The notes: generated by a model from the letters alone, not told the origin. A DNA stretch of 64,000 nt from Diplonema papillatum (GCA_030068145.1 JAPJBO010000374.1:124001-188000); one strand, 5' to 3'; shown: positions 1 to 12,699, numbered from the stretch's first letter. Numbers and translations are program-made.

Positions 1-255
1 CGATGATGCACCTTCCTGTCCAGGTCAACGGCTCCTCCGGATTTCGCCTGCAACTGCGATGCTCACTCGGTGCAGCTCCGGAACGTGGCGCCGACTCCGT
101 CCCACCTGGCACGGGCGACCTCGAAGGCTGAGTAGCTTCGCAATGAAGCGACAACCTCAACGGCCCCGGAACCATGAGTCGAACCAAAAAGAGTTTCTTC
201 GCCACCCTTCAACCATGTGAGCCAGTAACTACAGTAGTAATGATGTCGATTCACA
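1..255. other. no recognisable feature
   Basis: Only short open frames without coding character. No repeat shared with the rest of the window was noticed. Confidence 0.5.
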
Positions 256-1165
256 ATCTTCTTGACACCCAAGCCTACTTAGTATGCACGTCGGCCCAGT
301 GGGGCAAAATCAGTGCAAGCCGTTCTCTTTGAAACGGTGCAGACCTACAATACACTGTAAGGGCCTTACTAAGGTTGGCCGCGCACAAAGGCTCGCGACA
401 AGGATGGTGGCTAACGCCTGGTGTGGTGGAAGACTCGTCTGCCAGCTGTCAAATTTCTCGAAAGACTTTCAAATTCACTCACGGGGCAAAGCTGAGACCA
501 AAATGTGACGGGAAAGTCTCGAAAAAGGTTCCGAAAGCGATTTCGAGTCCCAATACACTGTGAAATCCTTTGTGTAATTTTTGTGTACTTTTGTGTTATG
601 CTTTGTGTAATTTTGTGTAATTTTTTGTGTAATTTTGTGTAATGCTTTGTGTAATGCTTTGTGTAATTTTGTGTAATGGGCTGGAGTCGTCCATCATTGA
701 TGTCGATTCACACTCTCACTCTTCTTGACACCCGAACCTACTCAGTACGCACATAGGCTACCGCGGCCAGTGAGGCAAATTCAGTGCAAGCCATTCTCCT
801 TGAAACGATGCCTCGATAAGGACCTTATTAAGGTTGGCCGTGCAGGAAAGTTCGTGACAAGGAGGTGGCTAAAGTCTGATGTGGTGGTGGTGGTGGTGGG
901 GAAGACTCGTCTGCCAGCTGTGAATTTCTCGAAAGACATCCAAATTCACTCACGGGGCAAAGCTGAGGCCAAAATGTGACGGGAATGTCGCGAAAAAGGT
1001 TCCGAAAGCGATTTCGAACCCAAATACACTGTGAAATCCTTTGTGTAATTCTTGTGTAATTCTTGTGTAATGCTTTGTGTAATTTTGTGTATTTTTTTGT
1101 GTAATTTTGTGTAATGCTTTGTGTAATTTTGTGTACACAATGTGTAATTTTGTGTACACAAAAGC
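256..1165 (+). repeat. tandem pair of ~450-bp units ending in TTTGTGTAAT arrays
   Basis: Two diverged copies of one unit (about 256-690 and 718-1165). Both begin with CTTCTTGACACCC, share GTGCAAGCC..TTCTC.TTGAAACG and AAGGTTGGCCG, and end in a short array built from TTTGTGTAAT. The second array continues into a GTGTACACAA palindromic stretch. No coding signal is seen; overlapping short frames are composition artefacts. Confidence 0.75.
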
Positions 1166-1379
1166 CACACCGCCTTTCACTTCCGCAGGGCAGCTGGAGC
1201 GCGATTGGACAGCCCAGACATTGTCAAATGGGAACCGATAGTTTTTCCACTTTTGGGCCATTCGCCCGTCCATTTTTTTCGAAAAAGCACAATTTTCTGT
1301 GCGTTTTTTTGCTGTTTTCCGCAATTTTCGGTCGTCCCGCGAGGTGAAGTCCTAAATATGACGTTTGAAACTTTTTTTG

Positions 1380-1515
1380 CCCATTCTATTACTATTTCAA
1401 ACTTTTATACCATTCTATTACTACCCCCAAACTTTTATACCATTCTATTACGACCCCCAAACTTTTATACCATTCTATTACTACCCCCAAACTTTTATTC
1501 CATTCTATTACTATT
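1380..1515 (+). repeat. 30-bp tandem repeat
   Basis: About 4.5 copies of a 30-bp pyrimidine-rich unit with core ATACCATTCTATTACTACCC and CCCAAACTTTT between cores. The copies are nearly identical, so the array is probably young. Confidence 0.9.
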
Positions 1516-1594
1516 GCAACTCTGGAGACTTGTCACAAAAGCCTTGTGCGAGTCTGCCCATTTTGGTCGCCACGCGAGCTGATTGCTTGCCCAT

Positions 1595-1665
1595 AGTCGC
1601 CAGGGATAGCTCTTTCCATCCCAAAAAAAAGTTTCCCAAAAATTCCAAAATTTTGACCCAAGACG
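1595..1665 (+). repeat. tail fragment of the tRNA-like SINE family
   Basis: Shares GGGATAGCTCTTTCC and a following CCCAAAA..GTTTCCCAAA segment with the region downstream of the tRNA-like head at 14,787. It lacks the head, so it looks like a 5'-truncated relative. Confidence 0.4.
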
Positions 1666-1669
1666 GGCT

Positions 1670-3335
1670 GCTTTTCAGACGGAAAATCTGTGACACTTTT
1701 TCGTGGAATGAGTGATACACTCGAGTCGAAGTCCTTGTAGTTTTTGACAAAAGCCTGAAGCGCTGGTGATTTTCACACCGGTGCTCTGCAACTTGTGGAC
1801 CCACTAACCACGCACATAGTACATGTCGTACACGGTGTCGAGGAACGCGACCCCTTCTTCACAAGTTGATCTGATCGTTTTTTTTGGCGGCAGTGCTGCT
1901 GCCGGTGCGTACCGTTATCCGTCTGCCGCAGTGTCCGCCACGATCCCTGCTGTATTCCAGTCCGTCGAACTTCCACGTTCATGTTGTGGCTAAACTGCAC
2001 AGCTGTTGCGTTGTTGAAGGCAAAATACAGACTAAAACCTAGACATAAGCTTCCTCCCCCTCTCACAGGCGAAAACCGTGTTGCAGAAGGACTGTTACCA
2101 AAACAAGCTTGGCGTGACTGGCAGTGAGCTGCTGATGGATCTTCTAGTATGCTTGTCTTTTTGAGTGAGCTAGACTCGAGCCTGCCTAGAGCTAGTGTAT
2201 GAATACACGCTGAACTGTGAAGATAGTGCCCAAGTCTGAACCAGTGTTCAACGGGTATCCGGTTTGTAGGGCAACCTGCGGAACGGGGTATCTAAGCTTT
2301 CCGCTTCCTACATCGCGGAAAACAGACTGACACCCAGAAGCAAATCACAACAACAACAGGCCGCCGACCCGAGCAAGCGAAAATCGGCCACCGAAGCGCT
2401 TGAGGCAAAGTATATCGCGCACCCTCCATTTGGCGGGCAATAGACTCTCCCATCCTCGCTCCGCCCGTACGCCGGCAGTGGTGTTTTTTGGACGCGCGCT
2501 TCGAATCACGCACCTGATACGTTTCGCGTATCGCGTGTTAGCTGTTCGGGGATGGACGAGAGTGTGCGTAGTCCACAGGAGAAAACAGACGGAACAAGGA
2601 ACCCTGCACGTAGGCGGAGCAGAGTACGTTCTGACGTACCAAAAAACTGTGTCCCCCGGCTCACCATGCGAGATGCAAGAGGGGTGATGCACGGAAACCC
2701 CGTTTCCCCCTTTTCTGAGGACGTGAGCCAAGCGCGGATGAGAGCAGACCTTGGTCGTAGTAGCGGTACTTCATCATTACTCAATGAGGCCGAAGCTAAC
2801 GAGGCCGGAAATTGTTGCGCTTACCGTGTAAAACGTGGGCCGGGTTGAAAGCGGTGCTCACACACGTTCAAAACGAGAGGCTTACCCACCCAACGAATCG
2901 CGCTTGCAAGCCACGAGACAATCCGAACGCGTCGCGTTTCCGAACACATGTCACGACTTAAGTGCATGCTTTACGCACGCGTCAAGGCATCACCGACCGA
3001 AAGGAAGGGTGGAGAAGAGGCTCCTGGTCCGCGCTCCTACCTTTTCGCATTTGAGTTCTTGTGAGTGCATGCGACGCATGGATTCGCACGCGCGTTGTGA
3101 CGGTGGCGACAATCATGCCGGCTAGCAACTCTTCTGAGTCGTTCGTGAGACCGGGGAGGCATCGGGAACCGCACACTCGGTCCATCCCCTCCTGATACAC
3201 CGTAGAGGTTCAGATGGTGTGAGTTTGGTCGGGCCGCGATAGACCATCAAATGCATCTCCACGCAATTCCAGACCTGGTCGAAAGCAAGCACATGTCCCA
3301 GTCACTTTCGTCGAGCGGAAACATTTGGAAACACA
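1670..3335. other. gene-free stretch, nothing recognised
   Basis: Several overlapping open frames occur on both strands, but none shows a motif, a consistent codon bias or a paralogue in the window. Confidence 0.4.
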
Positions 3336-3430
3336 CAGTGAAGTCCAGCCTTCGGAAGCTGGAGTTAAGAAGCGGGTGCAACACCCGCTTTTTTCATCCG
3401 AAGCTTCACCAGCTTCGGCTGACACCATTT
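3336..3430 (+). repeat. stem-loop repeat family C (GTCCAGCC..AAGCTGGAGTTAA)
   Basis: Contains AGTCCAGCCTTCGGAAGCTG followed by GAGTTAAGAAGCGGGTG, then an inverted partner CACCCGCTTTTT and a second arm with CCGAAGCTTCACCAGCTTCGG. The same core recurs at 31,660, 54,909 and 58,812. The whole segment can fold on itself. Confidence 0.7.
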
Positions 3431-3944
3431 GCGCACTTAAAGCATGGTTGAGAGGACGTAAGAAAACCTAGACATCTTCTCAAAGTATATCTGCAGAATA
3501 ACACGAAAAGCCTCTGGGCAAAAACTCGTTTTCACACTTCTTAAGTTTTGTGCCTCGGTCATGCACTTATTTTCTCCTACTGAGACTGGACTCCACTGTG
3601 CGAAGGATGGGAATGAGGACGTGCAGAAACTTTCTTTGTTTTAGCCATACTTCAACGTTCTTCACAGCTACACAGTTCAAAGCCCGCTTTTGGTGGCATG
3701 CAAAGCTTGTATTGGGGTGAGGAAGCTACAAACTCCCGGGTTCCGAAGTTACTCTCAGGGTAGCTGGAACCAAAAGAGGAATGCTTGGAGGATTGCGGAA
3801 ATAGTCTCCTCGGCCTGTCTTCAAATCTTAGCGTGCGCTCGGGGTTACTTGATTGAACCCTGGTAAACGCAAGTGCCAAGCCCGAGTTGGCAGGCTCTCC
3901 TCGGACATGGGCTCGCATGAAACGGGCTACTTCTTGCCTGCCAG

Positions 3945-4425
3945 ATCAGAGCGCTTCCGGAAACAAGGGACTCCCTCTTTAACAGACTGAGGCCGTATTT
4001 CGTCCCCCCCACTCCCCCCTCGTGCATGCGGCTCTTTTTCCTTCGAAGAAGAGTTTGATGCCTGCATCAAACGTGCACGAGAGGCAGTGTCCTGCCTAAA
4101 CCAAGATTTCCCGCCCCCTCGTGAATACAGCTCTTTTTTTTCTCCCCCTGGCTGATACTCTCCAATACTGCTCCCAGCAGGAAGCGTGCGAAGAGCCTCA
4201 AGCACCCAAAACTACCTGGTCATCCCTGGGTTCAGCAACGCTTCCGGAAACAAGGTGCTCCATCAACGTGGCGAACACCACATTCAAACAGGAAGCTGCG
4301 GCCAGGCTGACCCCCGTCGTGGCAGCAGCTCTTTTTCTGGCTGAGACACTCCAATACTGCTGCCGTGGCAGCGTGCGAAGAGCTTCAAGCACCCAAACCA
4401 ACTGAACATCCCTGTGTGCACACAG
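3945..4425 (+). repeat. diverged tandem duplication
   Basis: The segments around 3,950-4,230 and 4,235-4,425 share CGCTTCCGGAAACAAGG, CTCCAATACTGCT, GCGTGCGAAGAGC and TCAAGCACCCAAA in the same order. The first copy contains a family B element. Confidence 0.7.
4041..4115 (+). repeat. double stem-loop repeat family B, copy 1
   Basis: Order of parts: TTCGAAGAA, stem TTGATGC-CT-GCATCAA, stem AGGCAG/CTGCCT, then AAGATTTCCCGCCCC. The two central bases differ from other copies, but both stems are kept. Confidence 0.75.
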
Positions 4426-4461
4426 AACCAACTGCACGGGAGAAAGAAGCCGATGTTAACT

Positions 4462-4690
4462 TATTTTTTTTGTATAAGCACCTGCTTTGTAGGAAATGCT
4501 TGAGGAGACTGCCAGTTGCGATAGATCAAAGGAGGTAAATGTGCTGTAGCCCACACGAAACACAGGTAAATTTGGGTTTAGTGGGTAAGCATTCCAAACA
4601 AAAAAGACACTTTTGTAGTTGTATTGTTTTCTCCCCCTCTAGCCTCCTTCGAAATGAGCACAAGGCAGTCCCTCGAACACTGCACTGACA
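4462..4690 (+). repeat. interspersed repeat family E, copy 1
   Basis: Begins with a T-run, then AAGCACCTGCTTTGTAGGAA, CAAAGGAGGTAAATGTGCTG, AGCCCACACGAAACACAGG, and ends in CTCCCCCTCTAGCCTCC and GAGCACAAGGCAGTCCCTCG. Other copies lie at 52,112 (+), 62,812 (+, partial, in the NASP intron) and 40,205-40,485 (-). Confidence 0.85.
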
Positions 4691-5094
4691 GGAACATTTT
4701 CGGAACAACAGTTGCACATAAAAATAAAAAAAATGACCGCTTACTACAAGAAACAGTCTAAAAAAATGTACGATCGTCGGAAACACAATACGAAGCCGAT
4801 GAAAAAGTGCTCTTACAGGAAACCTCTCAGAGAGGTTATACCCTGCAGTGCGGGCCTGCACGCGAGAAGAACAAAAAAGAGTAGAGCTAGCGACCAGTTC
4901 GAAATCCAGGAATCTTCGCTTTCCCGCTTGCGCATTTTTCCGTTCCCTCATTTCGATCAAGTGGACGTACTTCTATTTCGTCGTCCGACGAGACGTCGTC
5001 TGATTGGCGGACTGCGCATGATTTTGACCTTCTTAGGACACATGCTCTGACGGTACCTGAAAGTGCTACACGGGTTAATCTCAAGACCCAACGT

Positions 5095-6950
5095 ACCAAG
5101 AATACTGCCACCATACTGAGGAGGGCCTCCCGTATGTAAGACATGTATGGGTGATACTGACAAGGGGTTCATCGGACACTCGGACGGCTGCAGGTTTCCC
5201 GCCGCCTTGGAGACACCCTGCGGTTGGTGTGTCCGCGGCGCTTTTCTTGCGTTGGGGGTGAAGTCATTTGCATGCGAATGACTACCACACTGTGCCAGAC
5301 TTCGCTAGGTGACCCCGGAAGGGCCGCTTTGCCGAAGCCACCAACGATCAGCAGCAGCGGTACACCGATACTGTTACCTCATGTACCCACCATTTAGTAC
5401 ACGCAGAGCTTAAAGACATCTTTCCATATCGCCGGTGTTTCAAGCGAACTCTTTACTCTGAAACGCGAAAAGTGGCTTCAGTGCAGGTGCATCCGACTCT
5501 TACCCCCCACCTAAGGTCTCGTCCAAAATGAAAAATCCGGTTTTCAGGCAGTCTTTCGTTTGTTTTTCTTCTCGTTCCCGAAGCCTTCGTAAAGCGTCAA
5601 GCTCACCACCCAAAAAGAAAAGAATTTGAAAAAGCAAGAAAATATGAAACGGTTCGAGTATATTTTTTGGCCGGGACCTCTCCGGACGAGGAAGGAAGGG
5701 TGGCACAAAGTACATGAAAAGAGACGGTCATACGGTTCCAAAAAGACAGACAGTGTTACCTACTACGGCACCACACTGAGGAGGGCCTAACGTAAGTAAT
5801 GGCCGAAACCACCAAGAAATGATCAACAACAAAGGTACACACCGATTCTCTTACCTCGTGTAGCCACCACACTCTTAAGAACACTCAGAGCACAGCAGGG
5901 ATATCTTCCCATAACGACGAAGGTCACCCGGAGACTTCAAACCTCGGAGTTCAAAGCGAACTTTCACTCCAAAAAAAGTTGTGCTCACACTGCAACAGGG
6001 CTCAAAATCCCCGTCCAAAGGCCTCACTGGTGAACTCTAACTTTGGAATGGTCTGCGTTCACGTGCAAAACCCGAGGCGAAGAACGAGGCGCGCACAAAC
6101 ACCGTGGTGGGGAAAAAAGCAGAGGGCCCAATTGTATCGATACAGAGTACTCTACTCGCGCCAAACTACAACAGCATCACCGCGAGTAAATTATACGGTA
6201 CCGAAGTGCGCTAGTTGTGGTTCGTGTACTCATAATAACCCAATCTTGAGAAGAGCCTGCCTCGTGTAAGATCCCGACCTCGGGACCGAATACGCTTGTG
6301 TCTGCGGCCTACGCGCGCGCGCGTAGTATATTTACACAGATCCCAGGACCCCGATATCGACGGTCAGAGGAGGTGGGTACCCCGTTATGGGTAGGTATAT
6401 CACCAGTGTATACATGTTGTGGTTCGTGTACTCATAATAACCCCCAATCTTGAGAAGGGCCTGCCTCGTGTAAGGTATGTGCATACCGACCGAGGCCACC
6501 AACGATCAGCAACAGCGGTATGCTCTTCCCAGGTGAAACCGCCTCGAGATCACGCAGCGTTTAAAGGATATTCCTGTTGCCGACAGTCACCCGGTGACTC
6601 TGAACCCCCGACGTTCAAGCGAAACTTTCTTTCTAAAAGCACAACCTCTACTTAGAGCCATGGTGCGGACAATGGACCGGTACGGTTTACAGGCAACTCC
6701 TGCTCAACTTGTAATACGTGGGAGCCCAAGAACACTCACCTATCCTGGCGAGAACTTGGTGTCGGTCACAAATTGTTTCGAACCTGACTCGCCAAAGCGA
6801 GCAAGTAAAGTACTCGAAAGAAGCCAAGCATGCCCCCCCCAAACCCACCCAGTACGTATTAGCTTTAAAAGAACCCATTCGAAGAAGGTCACCCGGAGAC
6901 TTTAAAATTCCGGATTATCAAGCGAACTATAACTCTAAAAAGGCAAACGT
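5095..6950 (+). repeat. cluster of interspersed repeat family K
   Basis: At least four partial to near-complete copies (about 5,095-5,480, 5,755-5,980, 6,225-6,640, 6,800-6,950). Shared parts are GAGGAGGGCCT, CCACCAACGATCAGCA, GGTCACCCGGAGACTTTAAA and the end module TCAAGCGAACTxTxACTC. The end module recurs at 15,602-15,655 (-), 32,478-32,512 (-, in EB1 intron 1), 36,905, 56,688, 60,716 and in each NASP 5' repeat. Confidence 0.8.
5239..5300 (+). repeat. palindromic repeat shared with 38,966
   Basis: The hairpin AGTCATTTGCATGCGAATGA is followed by CTACCACACTGTGCC. The copy at 38,966-39,005 has AGTCATTTGCAAGCAAATGA followed by GTACCACACTATGCC, so the hairpin shape is largely kept. Confidence 0.65.
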
Positions 6951-8690
6951 AGCCTGGCAGCCTGGTACGACTGAGAGCGATCGCGTTTTACAACGCATGG
7001 AAATGCTTTGGGTAGTCCCCCCGTTTCCCCTCCCCACTTCCTTTATGGCACCTCAAAGTCCAGAATTATTGTCACTAAGGGCACGAGTCTGAAAGTAATA
7101 GAAAATGCCAAGCCTGCACACTTCTTCGCTTGCAAAAAAAAAAAAAAAAAATCAAATTGGTGTGATCCATATGCCCGGTGCAAACCCGGCACGAACCCGG
7201 AAAAACTCAAGGGGGGTCCGATTTTTTATTTTGCACTACCCCTTCAGGTTATGGCAGGTGATCGCTGCAATCAAGCTAAACCGACGGCACCAGGGTCCTG
7301 TCGAGTAAAAACCAACACCAATTAATATGTAGGTCCACCGCAGAAGGTACCTGGAATGCTTTGCCATTGCAGCGCTGAATGCACATCTCTGACAGACAGG
7401 AACCACTATTTTCCAAAGCCTCCAGAGGGCAAGCCCGGTTGTGCTTGACGCAACGGACTACAACCGACCACAAGCCAGCAATTGCCTCAAACTCCCCCGA
7501 TACTACGGGAACCGAGGAGCCTAGTACAAGCAGATTAACCCTCTGCCCTCGCTGTTTCCAAATGAAGCATCAATTCCAAATTCATGTGTCATGCTGGCTC
7601 TTGCCGGATGCTAGCGAGCGAGCTTCGTTACTTCACCACCGCGCCGTAGCCTCCATTGTGCCCTGGGTTCCATGATTGGCTGTTCTCGGCCGGTGTGCCC
7701 GAGTCGGTGTTTCCTCGTCTTTACACTTCTTCTTCGATTGTTTAACCCCAACGTCCGGGTCTGCCACTGGTGCGGCCCCGTTTTTCCGCTCCTCTGTCCC
7801 ATCTGCTTCACCTCATGCTTCCATCCGGGCCTGCCTGCGCTTCCAGTCCGCTGGGTATTGTTCCTGGGGGTGAATTTTCCATTTCGGGTCGCCGTTTTCG
7901 AGCGACCTGCCTGGGGTATGGCACGCTCTCTCGCTTGCCATCTTGCCTGCTCGCAGAAAGCTGCATTTGCGGCATCATCGTCTGCATCGATGTTCTGCAT
8001 CCGCGGTACTTTTCAGTCGACAACTACTGCTCCCGACACATTGAGCTAATGCTAACTCCACTGCAGAACGAGTGGTGACCTGCCTCTGCTAATTGCGTGA
8101 CGCTTGTTTGCATGCAGTTGCGCGTCCACGAACGCCACGCACCCATGCTCGGTAGCCATTCCTCCCAGCTGCCGGGGCTGTTGGTACCCGCATTTTGGAG
8201 TGCATCGAAACCCCTGCAGAGCTCAAACAGCGGCTTGGTCAGCCACAGTTTGAAAGGATGCGGAACCAAAGGTAGCAGTCTGCTCAGGCCATCTTTAGCC
8301 ATCCGACAGCACCTTCTAGGCGAGAGGGAAAACCGGTTGTACTTGATGGGCGGGGAACCCGCCCGTCCGAACCGCTTGTTGCCGACTTCTGTTCCGATGG
8401 CACAGCCGAGCGGGTTGAGCGTGGGAACTTCTGTCCCTCGTTCTGAATCGATGGAGATGCTTGCTTCTCTTTCCGTTTTCCAAGCTACGGAAGGGGCCTC
8501 AAACCGACAAAATATACACGATACCGAAGCCCGTAGGCTGATTATGACAGAAGGGCGAGGGACCGCAAAGTGCGGGACAAACCCCCACGAGCACCAGACG
8601 ATCATGAAACGTGGCAAAATCCACCGCGAAGCCTGAAATCTCCACGACCAAGGGTGCTAGCGGGTGCTGGGGAGAGAAAAATAAAAAACC
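6951..8690. other. mostly unique stretch with overlapping ORFs of no recognised function
   Basis: Frames of 125-197 codons overlap on both strands (for example 8,097-8,636 plus and 8,024-8,617 minus). Their overlap, basic low-complexity composition and lack of motifs argue against confident gene calls. A short A-run lies at 7,135-7,150. Confidence 0.4.
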
Positions 8691-8732
8691 CGGACCCCCC
8701 CCCCCCCGCCCCCCCCCCCCCCCCCCCCCCCG
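8691..8732 (+). repeat. poly(C) tract
   Basis: An almost pure C run of about 40 bases with one G interruption. It is followed by CAAACCCGGCACAAACCCGG, which also occurs near 7,180. Confidence 0.95.
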
Positions 8733-8927
8733 GTACAAACCCGGCACAAACCCGGAAAAACTCCAGAGTGGATCACACCATCAAAGCAAACTTGCACGCT
8801 CTAAAAAAGTTTGATGCGTCGACATCCAGCCCCACCATGAATTAGAGATGGATTCTATTTGGTTCCTTCTGAAAGAAGGAAAAAGTAAGAGCTCGTCACT
8901 CGCACAACCGCGGCAGATGCAAAACTA

Positions 8928-9719
<792 letters not shown>

Positions 9720-9750
9720 GATTAGTGGACACACAACATCTTCCCCCTCT

Positions 9751-9828
9751 TCGAAGAAGGCTTGATGCTAACATCAAGCACTGCATGTGAGGATGTACCA
9801 TTAATTCTAAGATTTCCCCGACCCCCCG
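9751..9828 (+). repeat. double stem-loop repeat family B, copy 2
   Basis: TTCGAAGAA, stem TTGATG-CTAA-CATCAA, a diverged second stem, then TTCTAAGATTTCCCC. Confidence 0.65.
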
Positions 9829-9906
9829 TGCTGGTTTGGACTCTCGTCCTTGCGAGGCCGTGGGGAGCCCAAGAGGAAGACGTAGACACACTGCGGATCT
9901 TCTTTT

Positions 9907-10052
9907 TAGTACTAACAATCTTGTGGGTGGCCCTTCAATGTATTGTGCAGGCTAAAAAGACGTAGGCAGCGTGTTTTGGTGGTTGATCAGAATTCCTTAC
10001 CTGAATACACACAGGGTAGGAACAAGTGGGAAAACGATCAACCGGCGCGCAC
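9907..10052 (+). repeat. interspersed repeat family D, copy 1
   Basis: About 145 bp, nearly identical to 58,912-59,059. Contains CAATCTTGTGGGT, CGTAGGCAGCGTGTTTTGG and an inverted pair GGTTGATC..GATCAACC about 50 bp apart around TTACCTGAATACACACAGGG. The first 40 bp recur at 46,519. Confidence 0.85.
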
Positions 10053-10180
10053 AAACAAAACGAAGCGCCTGTCTTTTTCGTGGTAGCAAGCTAGCTGTCT
10101 ATATCACAAAAGCGTCGGATCGCTGCTGTGTTAAATCACTTAAAACAGGGGTTTCACGCGTACACACAAACATGGCTAGC

Positions 10181-10262
10181 TGTAGTTAAAGTGTATAAGC
10201 ATACCTCACAGCCTCAATGGTCAACCGGAGACCCTAAAACACCGAACCTCTAAACCACAATA
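10181..10262 (+). repeat. interspersed repeat, progenitor-like relative of the 113-bp satellite
   Basis: AGTTAAAGTGTATAAGCATA, then CCTCAATGGTCAACCGGAGA and CACCGAACCTCTAAACC. It is nearly identical to 37,141-37,255. The GTCAACCGGAGACxCxAAA core is also the core of the satellite at 43.8 kb. Confidence 0.75.
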
Positions 10263-10644
10263 AATGCTAAACAAATCGCCGGGGACCGGGGTATGCAGCC
10301 AGTTTCCTCCGAGAAGACTTCCCGCAGAGCCACGGGCCCACAGGTCAAGTGGTCACCGCAAGTTGCCACGCCGAACCTGGGGGGCTCAGCGCTTTGCGCT
10401 AAACCCCGAGCCCAATAGCCTCAGAGACGGAGGGGTTGGAGGCACCGTGCTTCAGGAAGGCAGTAGGTGCTACCGCGTGTGTCCGCACACACTCCCACCG
10501 GCCTGCGAGAGTGCAAAAGCCTGAAGATCCCCGCAGAGAGCGAACACGAAGGGAGGCACCGCGAAACCCGGTTAGGCCGCTGAACGCGGAAGGCCTGCGC
10601 GAGCGGCCAATAAGGCGAGCAACGAGGGACGAACGAGCAAGGGG

Positions 10645-11240
10645 GGGCGCCACGTTAAACCGAGTCCGCAACACTCACCCTGGCCTGTAAACACACTGGA
10701 GCGCCACATTAAAACGAGTCCGCAACACTCACCCTGACCTGTAAACACACTGGTGCGCCACATTAAAACGAGTCCGCAACACTCACCCTGACCTGTAAAC
10801 ACACTGGTGCGCCACATTAAAACGAGTCCGCAACACTCACCCTGGCCTGTAAACACACTGGAGCGCCACATTAAAACGAGTCCGCAACACTCACCCTGAC
10901 CTGTAAACACACTGGTGCGCCACATTAAAACGAGTCCGCAACACTCACCCTGGCCTGTAAACACACTGGTGCGCCACATTAAAACGGGTCCGCAACTCTC
11001 ACCCTGGCCTGTGGATACACTGGAGCGCCACATTAAAACGAGTCCGCAACTCTCACCCTGGCCTGTAAACACACTGGTGCGCCACATTAAAACGAGTCCG
11101 CAACTCTCACCCTGGCCTGTGGATACACTGGAGCGCCACATTAAAACGAGTCCGCAACACTCACACCGGCCTGTGGACACACTCTCGCTAAGGGGGGCGC
11201 CACGTAAGACGAGTCCGCAACACTCACCCTGGCCTGGAGG
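10645..11240 (+). repeat. 54-bp minisatellite
   Basis: About 11 copies with period 54 bp. Each holds GCGCCACATTAAAACGAG, TCCGCAACACTCACCCTG and CCTGTAAACACACTGG. Variant positions (GAC/GGC, GGA/GGT, TAAA/TGGA) are shared by neighbouring copies, which indicates local unequal exchange. Open frames through it exist only because 54 is a multiple of three. Confidence 0.95.
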
Positions 11241-11438
11241 GAGTTTCGGCCGTGTGAATCTGCCTGGTGCTGTCTTGCTGGCTTTGGCGTGTGCGACGAA
11301 GGCAGACCGTCGCCGCAGTTAGTCCCTGCATCCGAACCCCCAAATTTCACGGTCGGCGGTTGACTGCTGGAGTCTGACGGCGGCGTCATAGCATCACCCC
11401 CCGGAAAACATGTTGGAGATGCACCCCCCCCCCCCCCA

Positions 11439-11491
11439 ACCATGCATGAGAGGCAGTGCTCTGCCTAAACATTAAACTAAGGTTTACCCCC
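11439..11491 (+). repeat. double stem-loop repeat family B, copy 3 (3' half)
   Basis: CATGCATGAGAGGCAGTGCT, CTGCCTAAAC and ATTAAACTAAGGTTTACCCC are present. The first stem is missing and is replaced by a C-run. Confidence 0.7.
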
Positions 11492-11831
11492 CCTTTTTAT
11501 TCCAAAACAAGAGGACGCAGCGTTGTGTGAATAACCTTTTCTCCCCCCTCCCCATCCAAAGAAGACCACCCCAACCCCTTCCTTTCCACCCTGCAACCCG
11601 CGAAGAGGTGCTACGGGAGTATCGGGGCCACTGCTTTACAGGCAAAGCATCTGCAGAAGAACACGAAAAGCCTGTACGCGAAACCCCGTGAACATTTCGC
11701 GGCTTTGCGCTGTTGGAAATTGGGGGTTTCACCTGCCACCCGACTTTTTCTGCACTCTCGTTGCTACTTTTTTTGACTGTAGACCTCTTGGATTTTCTAG
11801 TAATTTAAGCTGTTGACCATTTGCCAAGAGA

Positions 11832-12118
11832 ATGAAGGGCAAACGGGATCCTGAAGACGTTTTCAGCTGGGAGAAGCGAAGGGCGCAGCTGCAAGATGAC
11901 ACGCAGAAGTAAGAAAGTGTGCCAGTAACAAAGTAAGAACGTGTGCCATTTGGTACACTGTTTTTCTTTTTCTTGTCAGTTTGCGGTTGTGCCCTTCACC
12001 CACTCCGCAAGGACTCAGGGCGACCGTTCTTCGTGCTTCACATACAGACGATGTCTTCGAGGACTGCAAAGCCCAAGCCCAGACCGAAATTAGCCCAGCA
12101 CCTACCTGGCGCGCCTGA
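11832..12118 (+). CDS. possible small two-exon gene, unknown function
   Basis: I do not recognise the product. Exon 1 (11,832-11,908) starts at ATG and ends in a strong donor, AA/GTAAGA. The 71-bp intron (11,909-11,979) ends in a long pyrimidine tract and TTGTCAG. Exon 2 (11,980-12,118) stays in frame across the junction and stops at TGA. The 71-residue product is hydrophilic: a charged N-terminal third (DPEDVFSWEKRRAQLQDD) and a Pro/Ala/Thr-rich end. The donor lies in a 23-bp tandem duplication, so a second GTAAGA donor sits at about 11,932. Support is the good splice signals and phase; the short length and absent homology keep this tentative. It may be the start of a longer gene. Confidence 0.35.
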
Positions 12119-12157
12119 CCCAGCGAGCTACGAGGGTCGAAAAAATATCACCTACCC

Positions 12158-12690
12158 CCATTTCTTTTTTTTAAACAACCTTTCTCCTTTCCTACTTACT
12201 TTGATCATAGGTGTCACGGCAAGTTTTGGCAGCCGCTAGAATTTGACGTGGGCGGCTTTAGATTTACATCTGAATGACACCTCAACACATAACAAGTTGT
12301 CTACAACTAACAAGTAAAAGAATAAAACGAAACTACGCACTTCTTCTTTTGGCCGGTGCCTGGAGTACGCCGCCGCGACCTGAAGGAAGCTAGGAATCTT
12401 CGTAGTCTGCCTTGGTACTTCTCGAAAGTGCCCGGTTTATTGCAGATGCAAGGGCTTCTGAACATATTTCTTTTTTAGAAACATTTTCTCCCTTCCTCCT
12501 TTACTTTGATCATAGGTGTCACGGCAAGTTTTGGCAGCCGCTGCTTAACAACATAACATGGTTCATGTACTTACAAAAGAACTCAATGCTTAACAAAGTT
12601 TGACGTGGCGGCTTTGGATTTACATCTGAATGACACCTCAATACAAAAAAAGTTGTCGACAACTACCAAGTAAAAGAATAAAACAAAACT
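12158..12690 (+). repeat. direct duplication of a ~200-bp segment
   Basis: 12,165-12,345 and 12,470-12,695 share TTTGATCATAGGTGTCACGG, CAAGTTTTGGCAGCCGCT, ACATCTGAATGACACCTCAA and an element with AGTTGTC(G/T)ACAAC followed by AAGTAAAAGAATAAAAC. The GTTGTCGACAACxAxCAAGTAAxA part also occurs at 18,390 and 19,020 in the Rce1 fragment region. Confidence 0.8.
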
Positions 12691-12699
12691 ACGCATTTC

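Noticed and set aside
8024-8636. Pair of ~180-197-codon overlapping ORFs on opposite strands
   Set aside because: Neither has motifs, splice signals or a paralogue; the overlap itself suggests chance in GC-balanced DNA.
10572-11180. 202-codon minus-strand ORF with an 18-residue repeat
   Set aside because: Created by the 54-bp minisatellite; 54 is divisible by three, so no stop accumulates.
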